From Mesorhizobium sp. YC-39 (lineage in GTDB: Bacteria; Pseudomonadota; Alphaproteobacteria; Rhizobiales; Rhizobiaceae): a stretch of 64,000 bases of DNA. The stretch is from assembly GCF_025753795.1 (NCBI RefSeq), contig NZ_JAOWPS010000005.1:248001-312000 (forward strand), read 5' to 3'. This document shows, in pieces, positions 54,370 through 63,321 of this stretch. The translations under genes and the position numbers were made by a program. The notes beneath the pieces were generated by a model. It was not told where the DNA came from, made no database searches, and saw only the letters and a list, made by a program, of their open reading frames with translations. Within the stretch, counting starts at the first letter, position 1. Each line of letters begins with the position of its first letter.

Positions 54370-55005
54370 TCAGACCCCGCCGCCGCGCACCATGGTGACG
54401 AAACGGACCTGCTCTTCAGGCGTGTCCTTGAAAACACCCGTGAAGGTTGAGGTCAAAGTGGTGGAGCCCTGCTTGCGAATGCCGCGCATGGCCATGCACA
54501 TATGCTCGGCCTCGAGCATGACGGCGACGCCGCGCGGATTGAGCACGTCCTGAATGACGCCGGCGATTTGCGCAGTCATCGCTTCCTGCGTTTGCAGGCG
54601 ATGGGCGAAGATGTCGACGACGCGCGCGATCTTGGACAGGCCGACGACCTTGCCGTCCGGCAGATAGCCGACATGCGCCTTGCCGATGATCGGCACCATG
54701 TGGTGCTCGCAATGCGAGTGGAAGGATATGTCCTTGACGATTACGAGGTCGTCATAGCCGGCGACTTCCTCGAAGGTGCGGCCGAGTTCGTCGGCCGGGC
54801 ACATATCATAACCGTTGAACATTTCGCGGAACGCCTTGGTGACACGCTTGGGCGTGTCGATCAGGCCCTCGCGGTCAGGATTGTCGCCGGTCCAGCGCAA
54901 AAGCGTGCGCACCGCAGCCTCGACCTCGGCTTCGCTCGGCCGGTCGGTGACCGGCTTTTCCATATAGGCGGACTGGGGCATGAGCTTCTTGATGACGGCA
55001 TCCAT
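54370..55005 (-). CDS. folE: GTP cyclohydrolase I
   Basis: First step of folate/tetrahydropterin synthesis. 211 residues from the start at 55005 (MDAVIKKLMPQS), which fits the family; a longer frame to 55167 has no supporting start. The zinc and active-site segments are HSHCEHHMVPIIGKAH and a Cys in EHMCMAMRGI. Co-transcribed with hisI. Confidence 0.95.
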   Translation of the reverse strand: MDAVIKKLMPQSAYMEKPVTDRPSEAEVEAAVRTLLRWTGDNPDREGLIDTPKRVTKAFREMFNGYDMCPADELGRTFEEVAGYDDLVIVKDISFHSHCEHHMVPIIGKAHVGYLPDGKVVGLSKIARVVDIFAHRLQTQEAMTAQIAGVIQDVLNPRGVAVMLEAEHMCMAMRGIRKQGSTTLTSTFTGVFKDTPEEQVRFVTMVRGGGV

Positions 55006-55246
55006 TAAAGGCGTCTCCCGTAGTTCCCCTCTCAGGAGGAACGAGTTGAACGGACCACGACCTTTCGCGCTTGGAAAATCGCCCGGTTTCCAGCCCGCAA
55101 GCGGCGTGAACTGATTTGAGCAAGGACAGGGCCTTTGGTTGCCTTGTCGATGCCCGACTGCCAGCATTATATATGGTCGTGCCGAGCGAATGAAAGACGC
55201 ATCAGCGGCAATCGCTGTTCGCTTGGCGGCGACGGATTGGAAAAAA

Positions 55247-55693
55247 ATGATCGACGACGTCTACAATGCGAAAATTCTGGGTTTTGCCGGAAACATCGCG
55301 CGGATCGGCCGGCTCGAACATCCCGATGCTACGGCGCGAGCGCATTCCAAACTGTGCGGCTCGACGGTCACCGTCGATCTGAAGATGGATGACGGCATCG
55401 TCACCGATTTCGCGCATGATGTGAAGGCTTGTGCGCTCGGCCAGGCCTCGTCCTCGATCATGGCCGAACACGTCGTTGGTGCGAGCGCGGATGAATTGCG
55501 CAGCGTTCGCGAGACAATGCTGAAGATGCTGAAGGAGAACGGGGCGCCGCCACAAGGCCGTTTCGCCGACCTCAGATATCTGGAACCCGTGCGCGATTAC
55601 AAGGCGCGCCACGCCTCGACCATGCTGACCTTCGATGCCGTGGTCGACGCCATCGGCCAGATCGAGAAGAAGCGGGCGGAAGAGGCGGCTTGA
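55247..55693 (+). CDS. Iron-sulfur cluster scaffold, NifU/IscU-like
   Basis: A 148-residue IscU-fold protein (MIDDVYNAKILGFAGN). An alternative start is the ATG at 55190. Two of the three cluster-binding cysteines are seen, in KLCGST and KACALGQ, with the Asp between them kept; the third, normally in a K-C-x3 segment before the last helix, is His in KARHAST. Such variants are usual in alphaproteobacteria next to folE and yidD; function in cluster assembly is assumed. The stop meets the stop of the convergent LysR gene with no gap. Confidence 0.83.
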   Translation: MIDDVYNAKILGFAGNIARIGRLEHPDATARAHSKLCGSTVTVDLKMDDGIVTDFAHDVKACALGQASSSIMAEHVVGASADELRSVRETMLKMLKENGAPPQGRFADLRYLEPVRDYKARHASTMLTFDAVVDAIGQIEKKRAEEAA

Positions 55694-56608
55694 TCAGGTT
55701 TCGTTTTCGGTCGGCCATGCACGGAGTTCCTCGACAAGCCAATCCGCAAAAGTCCTTGCTGGCTGGCTAAGGCGCTGGAAATCAGCGGCGACAAGCCAAT
55801 AGGCGCCATAGGGCACTTCCATCTCGAATGGTCGAACCAGCAGACCGGCTCGAAGATCCGCGCCGTTCAGGATGCGGTCACCCAACGCAACGCCATGCCC
55901 AAGCTTCGCGGCCTGCATGGCAAGGGCTGCATCTGTAAACAATGGTCCTCTCTGCAGCGCGAGATCTGGAAGGCCCACCGCTTGAAACCACCTCGCCCAG
56001 CCATCGCGATTGTAGTCGTGGAGCAAGGTATAGTGGCGCAGGCCGGCGGGAGATGTCAGAGGGGCGCCAGACGCGAGCAATGCGGAAGTCAGGACTGGCG
56101 TCACCAGAACGTCGACCAGATGCCGCGCTTCAGTGCGCGGCCAGGACCGGACGGTCGCTCCATACCGGATTGCGATCTCTGCTTCGTGACCGCGGAATTC
56201 GATAAGCCGGGATTCCGCGTCGATCGAAATGTCGATATCGGGATGACGTTCCCGAAACGAATTGAGACGCTGTATCAGAAACTCGCCGGCGAAGGACGGT
56301 TCGACACTGACCGCTAACTGGCTCTGGGCCCGTTTGCTGACAATTTGCGACAGCCGACGGTCGATATCGTCGAAACTGGTGGTCAATTGAGCGAGGAGGG
56401 TTTGCCCCACTTCCGTCAGCTCGACCTTGCGGTGAAGCCGCTCGAACAGCGGCTTGCCGACCAAGGTTTCCAGTTCTCGTATCTGGCGGCTGATCGCCGC
56501 TTGCGAAACGAAAAGCTCCTCGGCAGCGCGGCTGAAGCTCAGGTGCCGGCCGGCCGCCTCGAAACTTCTCAATGCCGTCAGTGGAAGCCGCCCACGCTTC
56601 ATTCGCAT
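55694..56608 (-). CDS. LysR family regulator, GcvA-like
   Basis: A 304-residue regulator. The N-terminal HTH shows LTALRSFEAAGRHLSFSRAAEELFVSQAAISRQI, typical of the GcvA/AmpR group. The effector domain begins at about 95. It stands between the NifU-like and yidD genes, which are normally neighbours, so it is probably an insertion. The divergent small ORF at 56696 is its only near target. AmpR-like control of the nearby beta-lactamase is possible but unproven. Confidence 0.9.
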   Translation of the reverse strand: MRMKRGRLPLTALRSFEAAGRHLSFSRAAEELFVSQAAISRQIRELETLVGKPLFERLHRKVELTEVGQTLLAQLTTSFDDIDRRLSQIVSKRAQSQLAVSVEPSFAGEFLIQRLNSFRERHPDIDISIDAESRLIEFRGHEAEIAIRYGATVRSWPRTEARHLVDVLVTPVLTSALLASGAPLTSPAGLRHYTLLHDYNRDGWARWFQAVGLPDLALQRGPLFTDAALAMQAAKLGHGVALGDRILNGADLRAGLLVRPFEMEVPYGAYWLVAADFQRLSQPARTFADWLVEELRAWPTENET

Positions 56609-56695
56609 AACCCAGAGTTATCCGAGGCAGAAATTATACTCGTTTGAGGACGAAGGCCAGCAGCGATCTAATCGCTGCCTAGAGGAGAAGCGGCC

Positions 56696-56860
56696 ATGAA
56701 CGAATTTCTGGATATCTTCGGTGACGTGATGCGGATCGTGACGTTTCAGTACCAGCCGCCAAGACCGACGCGTATGGAGTCCGGTGGCAGTTGGCGAACC
56801 GAAACAGGTTCGCCTCAGCGGACCCACCCGACGGGCCGCGCGTATCCGCGCCATCGTTGA
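56696..56860 (+). CDS. Small ORF divergent from the LysR gene
   Basis: A 54-residue frame (MNEFLDIFGDVMRIVTFQYQ) with a good gaggagaag ribosome site. The first 27 residues look protein-like; the rest is rich in Arg, Pro and Thr and may be the result of a frameshift or truncation. It lies 87 bp from the LysR start. It could be a leader peptide or a decayed gene. Confidence 0.4.
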   Translation: MNEFLDIFGDVMRIVTFQYQPPRPTRMESGGSWRTETGSPQRTHPTGRAYPRHR

Positions 56861-56943
56861 ATGCCATCGAGGAGCCGAAGAGACATTGCTTTCCCCGGCC
56901 AATGTCCACATCTATCGACGACAGGAAGACGATCCGGATCGCG

Positions 56944-57318
56944 ATGAGCAACGAGCACCAGCACGCACATGCTGCATTGGCCGCACGGCGCGGGCGCAAT
57001 TGGCCCGGCCCGTGGCGCAAGACGCCAGGCCGGGTTCTCGGCACGTCGCTTGTCCGGCTCTACCAGCTGACGCTGTCCGGCTTTGTCGGCAATTCGTGCC
57101 GGCATCTGCCGACCTGTTCCGAATACGCGCATGAGGCGATCGCCCGTCACGGCCTGTGGGCGGGTGGCTGGATGGGTTTCTTCCGGGTGCTGCGCTGCGG
57201 GCCGTTCGGCACGCACGGCATCGACCGGGTGCCGGAGGTGTTGGCTGAGCGCTATCGCTGGTTCATGCCCTGGCGGTATTGGCAGATCGGCAGGAAGCGC
57301 GGCGAATCCGAGATCTGA
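56944..57318 (+). CDS. yidD: Membrane protein insertion efficiency factor YidD
   Basis: A 124-residue protein, about 40 residues longer at the front than the minimal family. Start at 56944 (MSNEHQHAH). Motifs CRHLPTCSEYAHEAI and LRCGPFGTHG are diagnostic. It assists insertion of membrane proteins beside YidC. The frame extends further upstream to 56791, without a good start. Confidence 0.92.
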   Translation: MSNEHQHAHAALAARRGRNWPGPWRKTPGRVLGTSLVRLYQLTLSGFVGNSCRHLPTCSEYAHEAIARHGLWAGGWMGFFRVLRCGPFGTHGIDRVPEVLAERYRWFMPWRYWQIGRKRGESEI

Positions 57319-57466
57319 CTGCGTCCACCGGATTTCAGCGCCGGCCGATCTTTACGAACCGGTAGGGTTAATACAAGCCTGCACAAAGACTGCAAATTTG
57401 AGACAAAATCGAGACAAGACGCCTCGCTAAGCCACTTCCGGTAATCCCTTCAGGAAAGAGCTTTGC

Positions 57467-58285
57467 ATGCGCCAGATAGACCGCCGTCCCTTCGTTTTCG
57501 CGATCGTTCTTTTCCTTCTGGCCTGGCTGCTTGGTTTCCCGTTGCGGGCGCAGTCGGCGCCGCTCGGCGCCGTCGAATGTACGCTGATCCAGAATGCGGT
57601 GAGCGGCGAGACGCTCTACCGGGACGGCGTTTGCGACCAGCGCTTTAGCCCGGCCTCGACCTTCAAGGTGCCCTTGGCCCTGATTGGCTATGACTCCGGC
57701 ATTCTGAGCGACGAGCACACGCCAAGCTGGGACTACAAGCCCGAGTTCAAGGCGGTGAAGCGGGACCGGAAAACCGTCGATCCGACAATCTGGGAGCGTG
57801 ATTCCGTCCTCTGGTATTCCCGTGAAATCACGCGCCGGCTCGGCGGCGAACGCTTTGCCGGATATGTGACGAAGTTCGGCTATGGCAACATGGATGTCTC
57901 CGGCAATGCCGGCAAGAATGACAGCCTCACAAATTCCTGGGTGAATTCGTCGCTCGAAATATCGCCTGTCGAGCAGACTGCTTTCCTGCGCCGGATGCTT
58001 GCCGGCAAAATGCCGGTTTCGGCCAAGACGCATCAGATGGCCGAAGCGATCATTCCGAGCTTTCATGCTGGCGGCTGGACTGTGCAAGGCAAGACCGGGA
58101 GCACGAGGCTCGGCAATGGCGGCGCGGACAAACGCTCGCTTGGCTGGTTCGTCGGCTGGGCTGAGAAGAATGACCGCCAGATTGTGTTTGCACGGCTCGT
58201 CGTCAATGCGAACCGGACCGATATGCCGAAGGGCCTCGAGACGCGCGCAGCGTTCTTGAAAGAGCTGCCTGGCTTGATCAAATAG
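57467..58285 (+). CDS. Class D (OXA-type) beta-lactamase family protein
   Basis: A 272-residue periplasmic serine hydrolase. Signal peptide: hydrophobic FAIVLFLLAWLLGF with cleavage near AQSAP. Motifs: S64-x-x-K67 in PASTFKVPL, carboxylatable Lys at 67, FGYGN (third motif) and KTGS in QGKTGS. The SxV box reads SVL in DSVLWYS, a change from the common SxV. A chromosomal, intrinsic OXA-like enzyme is likely; activity on penicillins is inferred from family. It sits between yidD and thrS. Confidence 0.9.
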   Translation: MRQIDRRPFVFAIVLFLLAWLLGFPLRAQSAPLGAVECTLIQNAVSGETLYRDGVCDQRFSPASTFKVPLALIGYDSGILSDEHTPSWDYKPEFKAVKRDRKTVDPTIWERDSVLWYSREITRRLGGERFAGYVTKFGYGNMDVSGNAGKNDSLTNSWVNSSLEISPVEQTAFLRRMLAGKMPVSAKTHQMAEAIIPSFHAGGWTVQGKTGSTRLGNGGADKRSLGWFVGWAEKNDRQIVFARLVVNANRTDMPKGLETRAAFLKELPGLIK

Positions 58286-58397
58286 CGGAACGAGCGCTTT
58301 ACTGCGCCGGAATCTACCCCTAAAAGGCTGCCGCCGCCGGACGTATCCGGCATTTCACCACCCGCGCTCGTTTGCGGGACTGGATAGGAGATACCTG

Positions 58398-60371
58398 ATG
58401 TTGAATTCCGTTTCCCTGACATTTCCCGATGGTTCCGTCCGCGACTACGACGCGGCGATGACCGGCGCGGGTCTCGCCGAATCGATCTCGAAGTCGCTGG
58501 CCAAGAAGGCCGTCGCCTACTCGATCGACGGCGTGGTGCGCGATCTCGGCGATCCGATCGGCAAGTCCGGCAAGGTCGAGATCATCACCCGCGAGGATCC
58601 GCGCGCGCTGGAGCTCATCCGCCACGATGCGGCACATGTGCTGGCCGAAGCCGTGCAGGAATTGTGGCCGGGAACGCAGGTGACGATCGGGCCGGTGATC
58701 GAGAACGGGTTCTATTACGACTTCGCTCGCAATGAGCCATTCACGCCCGACGATTTCCCGGTGATCGAGAAAAAGATGCGCGAGATCATCGCGCGCAACA
58801 AGCCGTTCACCAAAGAGGTCTGGTCGCGCGACAAGGCCAAAAAAGTATTTGCCGACAAGGGCGAGCGCTACAAGCTGGAACTGATCGACGCCATCCCCGA
58901 CGATCAGGATCTCAAGATCTATGCGCAGGGCGACTGGTTCGACCTCTGTCGTGGTCCGCACATGGCTTCGACCGGGCAGATCGGCAACGCCTTCAAGCTT
59001 ATGAAGGTGGCCGGAGCCTATTGGCGCGGTGATTCGAACAACCCGATGCTGACGCGCATCTACGGCACGGCCTGGGCCGACCAGGCACAGCTCGATGCCT
59101 ATCAGATGATGCTGGAGGAAGCCGAAAAGCGCGACCACAGGAAGCTCGGCCGCGAGATGGACCTGTTCCATTTCCAGGAGGAGGGGCCGGGCGTCGTCTT
59201 CTGGCACGCCAAGGGCTGGAAGATGTTCCAGAACCTGGTCAACTACATGCGCCGCCGTCTCGACGAGCAAGGCTATCAGGAGGTCAACGCGCCGCAGGTG
59301 CTGGACAAGAGCCTGTGGGAGACGTCGGGCCACTGGGGCTGGTACCGCGACGCCATGTTCAAGGTGACGGTCGCCGGCGACGATACCGACGACGACCGGA
59401 TCTTCGCGCTGAAGCCGATGAACTGTCCAGGCCATGTGCAGATATTCAAGCACGGGCTGAAGTCCTATCGCGATCTGCCGGTAAAGCTTGCCGAATTCGG
59501 CAATGTGCATCGCTACGAGCCGTCGGGCGCGCTGCACGGGCTGATGCGCGTGCGCGGCTTCACGCAGGACGACGCGCATATCTTCTGCACCGAGGAGCAG
59601 CTCGCCTCGGAGTGCCTGCGCATCAACGACCTGATCCTGTCGACCTATGCCGATTTCGGTTTCGACGAGATCAGTGTGAAGCTGTCGACGCGTCCGGACA
59701 AGCGCGTCGGCACCGACGAGGCGTGGGATCACGCCGAGGCGATCATGGGCAGCGTGCTGGAGACGATCCGTACACGGTCGGGCAATCGGATCAAGACGTC
59801 GATCAATCCGGGCGAGGGCGCCTTCTACGGGCCCAAATTCGAATATGTGCTGAAGGACGCCATCGGCCGCGAATGGCAGTGCGGCACAACGCAGGTCGAC
59901 TTCAACCTGCCGGAACGGTTTGGCGCCTTCTACATCGGCTCGGATTCGGAGAAGAAGCAGCCCGTCATGGTGCATCGCGCCATCTGCGGCTCGATGGAAC
60001 GCTTCCTTGGTATCCTGATCGAAAACTATTCCGGCCATTTCCCGTTGTGGTTCGCGCCATTGCAGGTGGTGGTGGCGACAATCACTTCGGACGCCGACGA
60101 CTACGCGCAAAAGGTCGTCGCTCAGTTGAAGGCGGCCGGGCTCCAGGCGGAAGCCGATCTGCGCAACGAGAAGATCAACTACAAGGTCCGCGAGCACTCG
60201 CTGGCCAAGGTCCCGGTCATCCTCGTCTGCGGTAAGCGCGAGGCGGAGGAAGCGACGGTCAACATCCGCCGTCTGGGGTCGCGCGATCAGGAATCGCTTG
60301 GCCTGGCTGAAGCCGTGAAGTTGCTTTCCGATGAGGCGGTCACGCCCGACCGCAGGCGCCGCGCGGCCTGA
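58398..60371 (+). CDS. thrS: Threonyl-tRNA synthetase
   Basis: A 657-residue class II synthetase. Parts in order: TGS domain (1-62), editing/SAD domain with H76-x3-H80 (RHDAAHVLAEA), catalytic core (about 245-540) with MNCPGHVQIFKHG and CGSMERFLGIL, and the anticodon-binding domain (about 545-650; ATITSDADDYAQKV). The length is normal. No T-box leader was seen before it. A clear hairpin terminator follows. Confidence 0.96.
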   Translation: MLNSVSLTFPDGSVRDYDAAMTGAGLAESISKSLAKKAVAYSIDGVVRDLGDPIGKSGKVEIITREDPRALELIRHDAAHVLAEAVQELWPGTQVTIGPVIENGFYYDFARNEPFTPDDFPVIEKKMREIIARNKPFTKEVWSRDKAKKVFADKGERYKLELIDAIPDDQDLKIYAQGDWFDLCRGPHMASTGQIGNAFKLMKVAGAYWRGDSNNPMLTRIYGTAWADQAQLDAYQMMLEEAEKRDHRKLGREMDLFHFQEEGPGVVFWHAKGWKMFQNLVNYMRRRLDEQGYQEVNAPQVLDKSLWETSGHWGWYRDAMFKVTVAGDDTDDDRIFALKPMNCPGHVQIFKHGLKSYRDLPVKLAEFGNVHRYEPSGALHGLMRVRGFTQDDAHIFCTEEQLASECLRINDLILSTYADFGFDEISVKLSTRPDKRVGTDEAWDHAEAIMGSVLETIRTRSGNRIKTSINPGEGAFYGPKFEYVLKDAIGREWQCGTTQVDFNLPERFGAFYIGSDSEKKQPVMVHRAICGSMERFLGILIENYSGHFPLWFAPLQVVVATITSDADDYAQKVVAQLKAAGLQAEADLRNEKINYKVREHSLAKVPVILVCGKREAEEATVNIRRLGSRDQESLGLAEAVKLLSDEAVTPDRRRRAA

Positions 60372-60390
60372 TCTCTCTTGGATTTCGATG

Positions 60391-60422
60391 AAAATGGCGG
60401 TGGGGCGATCCACCGCCATTTT
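60391..60422 (+). terminator. Rho-independent-like terminator of thrS
   Basis: Perfect 13-bp stem aaaatggcggtgg / ccaccgccatttt with a 6-base loop, 20 bp after the thrS stop. The T-run of the right arm is the tail. Confidence 0.85.
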
Positions 60423-60458
60423 CACATCCCTGTCATGGCATGAGTTTAACAAATCGCG

Positions 60459-61397
60459 ATGCTGAAGCTGAAACTGCGCGAAAGACCGTTTCCCGAACTT
60501 TCCTATGCCAGCCCGCATCAGCCGGCATTGACGCGCTGGTTCATCCACTCGATCGAAGGTCTGTCCGGGCGCGACCGCTATGCCGCGCTCTATGATTTCT
60601 GGCGCCGTCACGTGGTGCCGACCGGCGAGCGCGTGTTCAGTCGCATGCTCGAGCTGATTGACGTTCGGGTGCGGACCGCCGACCAATGGCCGCCGGCAAG
60701 ACTGCCCGACACGCCGCTGGTGATCGTCGCCAACCATCCGTTCGGCATCGGCGACGGCATAGCCGTGCTGTCGCTGGCCGAGCAGCTTCAGCGCCCGTTT
60801 CGCGTCATGATTCACAAGGATCTGCTCAAGATCCGCGAGATGGAGCCTTATTCGCTGCCGATCGACTTTTCAGAAACCAAGGATGCGCTCAGGAACAACA
60901 TGGCGGTGCGCCATGAGGCGGTGCGGCTGCTGAAAGAGGGCGTCACCATCGTCGTCTTTCCAGCCGGCGGCGTTGCCACTGCGCCAAAGGGGTTCGGCCG
61001 GGCGCGCGACCTGCCATGGAAGATGTTTCCGGCCCGTCTCGTGCAGGATGCCAGAGCCTCGGTCATTCCCATGCATTTTTCCGGCCAGAACGGTCGCCTG
61101 TTCCATCTGGTCAGCGGTCCCATGAACATGGCCGAGCGCGACGGACGCGTGGCGAAATTCGTCGGCAAGGCCTCGCTGACGCTGCGTACATCGTTGCTCA
61201 TCCGTGAATTCGCGCGGCTCTCCGGCAAATCGATCGAGGTGCGCGTCGGCGGTGCGCTGACTTGGGAAGAACTGGAGCCTTTGCGTGACCGCAAGGTGCT
61301 GCTCGACCGCCTCTATCGTGGCGTGTTCGATCTGGCGCCGGCCGAACCGCGCGGCCGTGTGCAGTTCCTTCCGCGACGCATGCGCAAGGCGGCCTGA
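60459..61397 (+). CDS. Lysophospholipid acyltransferase family protein (PlsC-like)
   Basis: A 312-residue acyltransferase. The catalytic His-Asp pair is in NHPFGIGDG (H93, D99), an H-x5-D form seen in the GPAT/hemolysin-like branch, and FPAGGVATAPKGFG serves as the EGTR-like substrate site. It is probably membrane-peripheral and acylates a lysolipid. Its start at 60459 lies 36 bp past the thrS terminator. Other members in rhizobia make ornithine lipid or phosphatidate; which applies is unknown. Confidence 0.85.
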   Translation: MLKLKLRERPFPELSYASPHQPALTRWFIHSIEGLSGRDRYAALYDFWRRHVVPTGERVFSRMLELIDVRVRTADQWPPARLPDTPLVIVANHPFGIGDGIAVLSLAEQLQRPFRVMIHKDLLKIREMEPYSLPIDFSETKDALRNNMAVRHEAVRLLKEGVTIVVFPAGGVATAPKGFGRARDLPWKMFPARLVQDARASVIPMHFSGQNGRLFHLVSGPMNMAERDGRVAKFVGKASLTLRTSLLIREFARLSGKSIEVRVGGALTWEELEPLRDRKVLLDRLYRGVFDLAPAEPRGRVQFLPRRMRKAA

Positions 61398-61445
61398 GAG
61401 TCAGGCCTTGCCGGAACCCAATCTTCAGGGTGGTGTCCGGACGGT

Positions 61446-62399
61446 TTAGTCCGCGCCTTCCTCGGGATCGATCGCCGAGGCTTCCGAAGCCAGAACCTCG
61501 ATCTCCTTGTTCTGTCCGGCCACGACCGTAAAATCCTTCTGATAGATACGGTCGCGGTTCTTGGCGATGATGGTGTAGTCGCCCTCGGCTAGGACCATCG
61601 AGGCAAAGGCGCCGACGGTTTCCTTGATGGGATCGCCAGATTCGTTGAGCAACGACCAGGAGGTGTCGGCGATCGCCTCGCCGCCGGGCTCGCGCACCAG
61701 CTTCATGGTCATCTCGGCTGCGCGATGCTCGACAGTCGCTTCAGTCAGCTTGCCGGCCTCGACGCGGATGTCGGAGCGAATGACCGCATTCACCGCGCCA
61801 TAGGTCGAGACGACATGGTAGACGCCGGCGTTCAGCCGCACGACGCTGTTCGGCTCGACGTCGGGTATGATCAGCGCACGGTCGCCATTGGCTTCGGCAT
61901 GATCCTCGTAGATCGAAAAGCGCAGCTTTTTCGGCGGGATGCGCGCTCCGCCCGACAGCACGGCGTCGAGCTTGAGACCGCCGGCATCAAGCACAAGGCT
62001 CTCGCGCCTGGCGTCCTTGCCGACGGTGATGCGCTTGGTGGCGCCGGCCCGCCCATAGGAGGCGTGGACCAGATAGCTGCCGGGCTCGAGCTGGAACACG
62101 GCGGTGCCGCCATGGGCGGAAGCGACCATCGGCAGCTTGCCGTCGCTTGCTGTTTCAGGCTTGAAGACGCGCCAGACGATGCCGCGCGTGATGTCGGCGC
62201 CCTTGTCGGTCAGTTGCGCCGACAGCGTGATCGCGCCGCTGCTGCCCAAAGCCAGCGGTGTCTCGCTTTTCGGCGTCGCGTAGCTGGAAATCCCGGGAAG
62301 CTTCAGATTGCCGATGCCGTCCGCGTCCTGCGCGATGGCGGATGAAGCCGGCACCGCCAGCAGCGCGGCGCCGAGCCAGATCAGGAAAAGACGCAGCAT
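61446..62399 (-). CDS. Hypothetical secreted beta-rich protein
   Basis: A 317-residue protein from the start at 62399. Signal peptide MLRLFLIWLGAALLAVPASSAIA with cleavage before QDADG. The rest is made of repeated beta-like blocks ending in G-x-Y-x-V/I, for example LEPGSYLVHASYG, LNAGVYHVVSTYG and LAEGDYTIIAKN, as in carboxypeptidase-regulatory or Ig-like domains. No catalytic motif is seen. Probably periplasmic. It ends 48 bp from the convergent acyltransferase stop. Confidence 0.8.
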   Translation of the reverse strand: MLRLFLIWLGAALLAVPASSAIAQDADGIGNLKLPGISSYATPKSETPLALGSSGAITLSAQLTDKGADITRGIVWRVFKPETASDGKLPMVASAHGGTAVFQLEPGSYLVHASYGRAGATKRITVGKDARRESLVLDAGGLKLDAVLSGGARIPPKKLRFSIYEDHAEANGDRALIIPDVEPNSVVRLNAGVYHVVSTYGAVNAVIRSDIRVEAGKLTEATVEHRAAEMTMKLVREPGGEAIADTSWSLLNESGDPIKETVGAFASMVLAEGDYTIIAKNRDRIYQKDFTVVAGQNKEIEVLASEASAIDPEEGAD

Positions 62400-62586
62400 C
62401 CCCTCAAACATGCCTTGCGTTGAAGCCCAAGGCGGTGGCAATTTCAAGGCTTAAGAGTCCGGATCGCTTCCGCTTACGCGTGTTTCGGTTTGGAGGGCTC
62501 TTCCGCCCGGCGCGTCCGCGCCACTGCCCGAGCCGCCCGATGCCGCGATGGCGTGCTTCAGCTCAAATTCCAGGAGACTTGCGTCC

Positions 62587-63171
62587 ATGGCGTCGCCGAT
62601 CATCGACTTTCTGCTGACCCGAAATTCCGCGCCGATCCCGGAGCTGAAGGAGCCGGCGCCCAGCGACGCCGACATCGCGACAATGATTGCCGCTGCCTCA
62701 CGGGTGCCGGACCATGGCCGGCTGGAACCCTGGCGCTTCATCCTCTACCGGGGCGAGTCCCGCATCGAGATCGGCAAGAAACTGGCAGCCCTTGCCGAAC
62801 AGCGCGAAGGGCCGCTGCCCGAAGGCCGCCGCAACCAGGAACTGGCGCGCTTTTCGCGCGCGCCGCTGGTGGTTGGCGTGGTGTCGAGCCCGAAGGAGAA
62901 CCCGAAGATCCCGCAATGGGAAATGTTCCTGTCCGGCGGCATGGCGGCGATGAACCTGATGATATCGGCTAATGCGCTGGGCTATGGTACCAATATGATC
63001 AGCAACTGGTATTCAGACGTGCCCGAGGGCAGGGCGATTCTGGGGCTGGCGCCGCATGAGCGCGTTGTCGGCTTTGTCCACATCGGCTCTTATCAAGGGC
63101 TAGCGCCAGAGCGGCCGCGCCCCGATGCGGCAAAACTCTATGCTGACTATCAGGGGCCCTGGGCGGGGTAG
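62587..63171 (+). CDS. Nitroreductase family protein, YdjA-like
   Basis: FMN-dependent oxidoreductase of 194 residues from the start at 62587 with ccaggagact as ribosome site. FMN-binding residues lie in RVPDHGRLEPWRF and the C-terminal GFVHIGSY. The small size and missing C-terminal extension fit the YdjA group. Natural substrate unknown. It is followed by a long palindrome and by a flavin reductase-like gene. Confidence 0.88.
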   Translation: MASPIIDFLLTRNSAPIPELKEPAPSDADIATMIAAASRVPDHGRLEPWRFILYRGESRIEIGKKLAALAEQREGPLPEGRRNQELARFSRAPLVVGVVSSPKENPKIPQWEMFLSGGMAAMNLMISANALGYGTNMISNWYSDVPEGRAILGLAPHERVVGFVHIGSYQGLAPERPRPDAAKLYADYQGPWAG

Positions 63172-63180
63172 ATGTGTGAT

Positions 63181-63298
63181 ATTCAGGTGATGCCAGCCTG
63201 CAAACGATGGTCTCCCGCGCTTCCGGTGCTCACGTACTTCAAGTACGCTCCGCTCCGGTTCTCGGAAATCATCGTTTTCGACTCGGCCTGACCTGAAT
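63181..63298. repeat. 118-bp palindromic dispersed element
   Basis: Outer arms attcaggt and acctgaat, middle arms aaacgatg (63202-63209) and catcgttt (63270-63277), and centre cgtactt-c-aagtacg at about 63232-63247 are symmetrical about position 63239.5. The centre stem is flanked by imperfectly paired cttccggtgct / gctccg. It is located wholly between two plus-strand genes. It resembles rhizobial intergenic repeats and could form a large hairpin in RNA. Confidence 0.8.
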
Positions 63299-63321
63299 CT
63301 CAACACACCTAGAGAGAGAAA

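Noticed and set aside
58286..58397. T-box or attenuator before thrS
   Set aside because: No T-box sequence, no leader peptide rich in Thr codons and no paired terminator/antiterminator were seen in the 112-bp leader.
58320..60815. Very long minus-strand open frame opposite thrS
   Set aside because: It is the high-GC antisense shadow of thrS; the thrS motifs are complete and the antisense protein has no recognisable domain.
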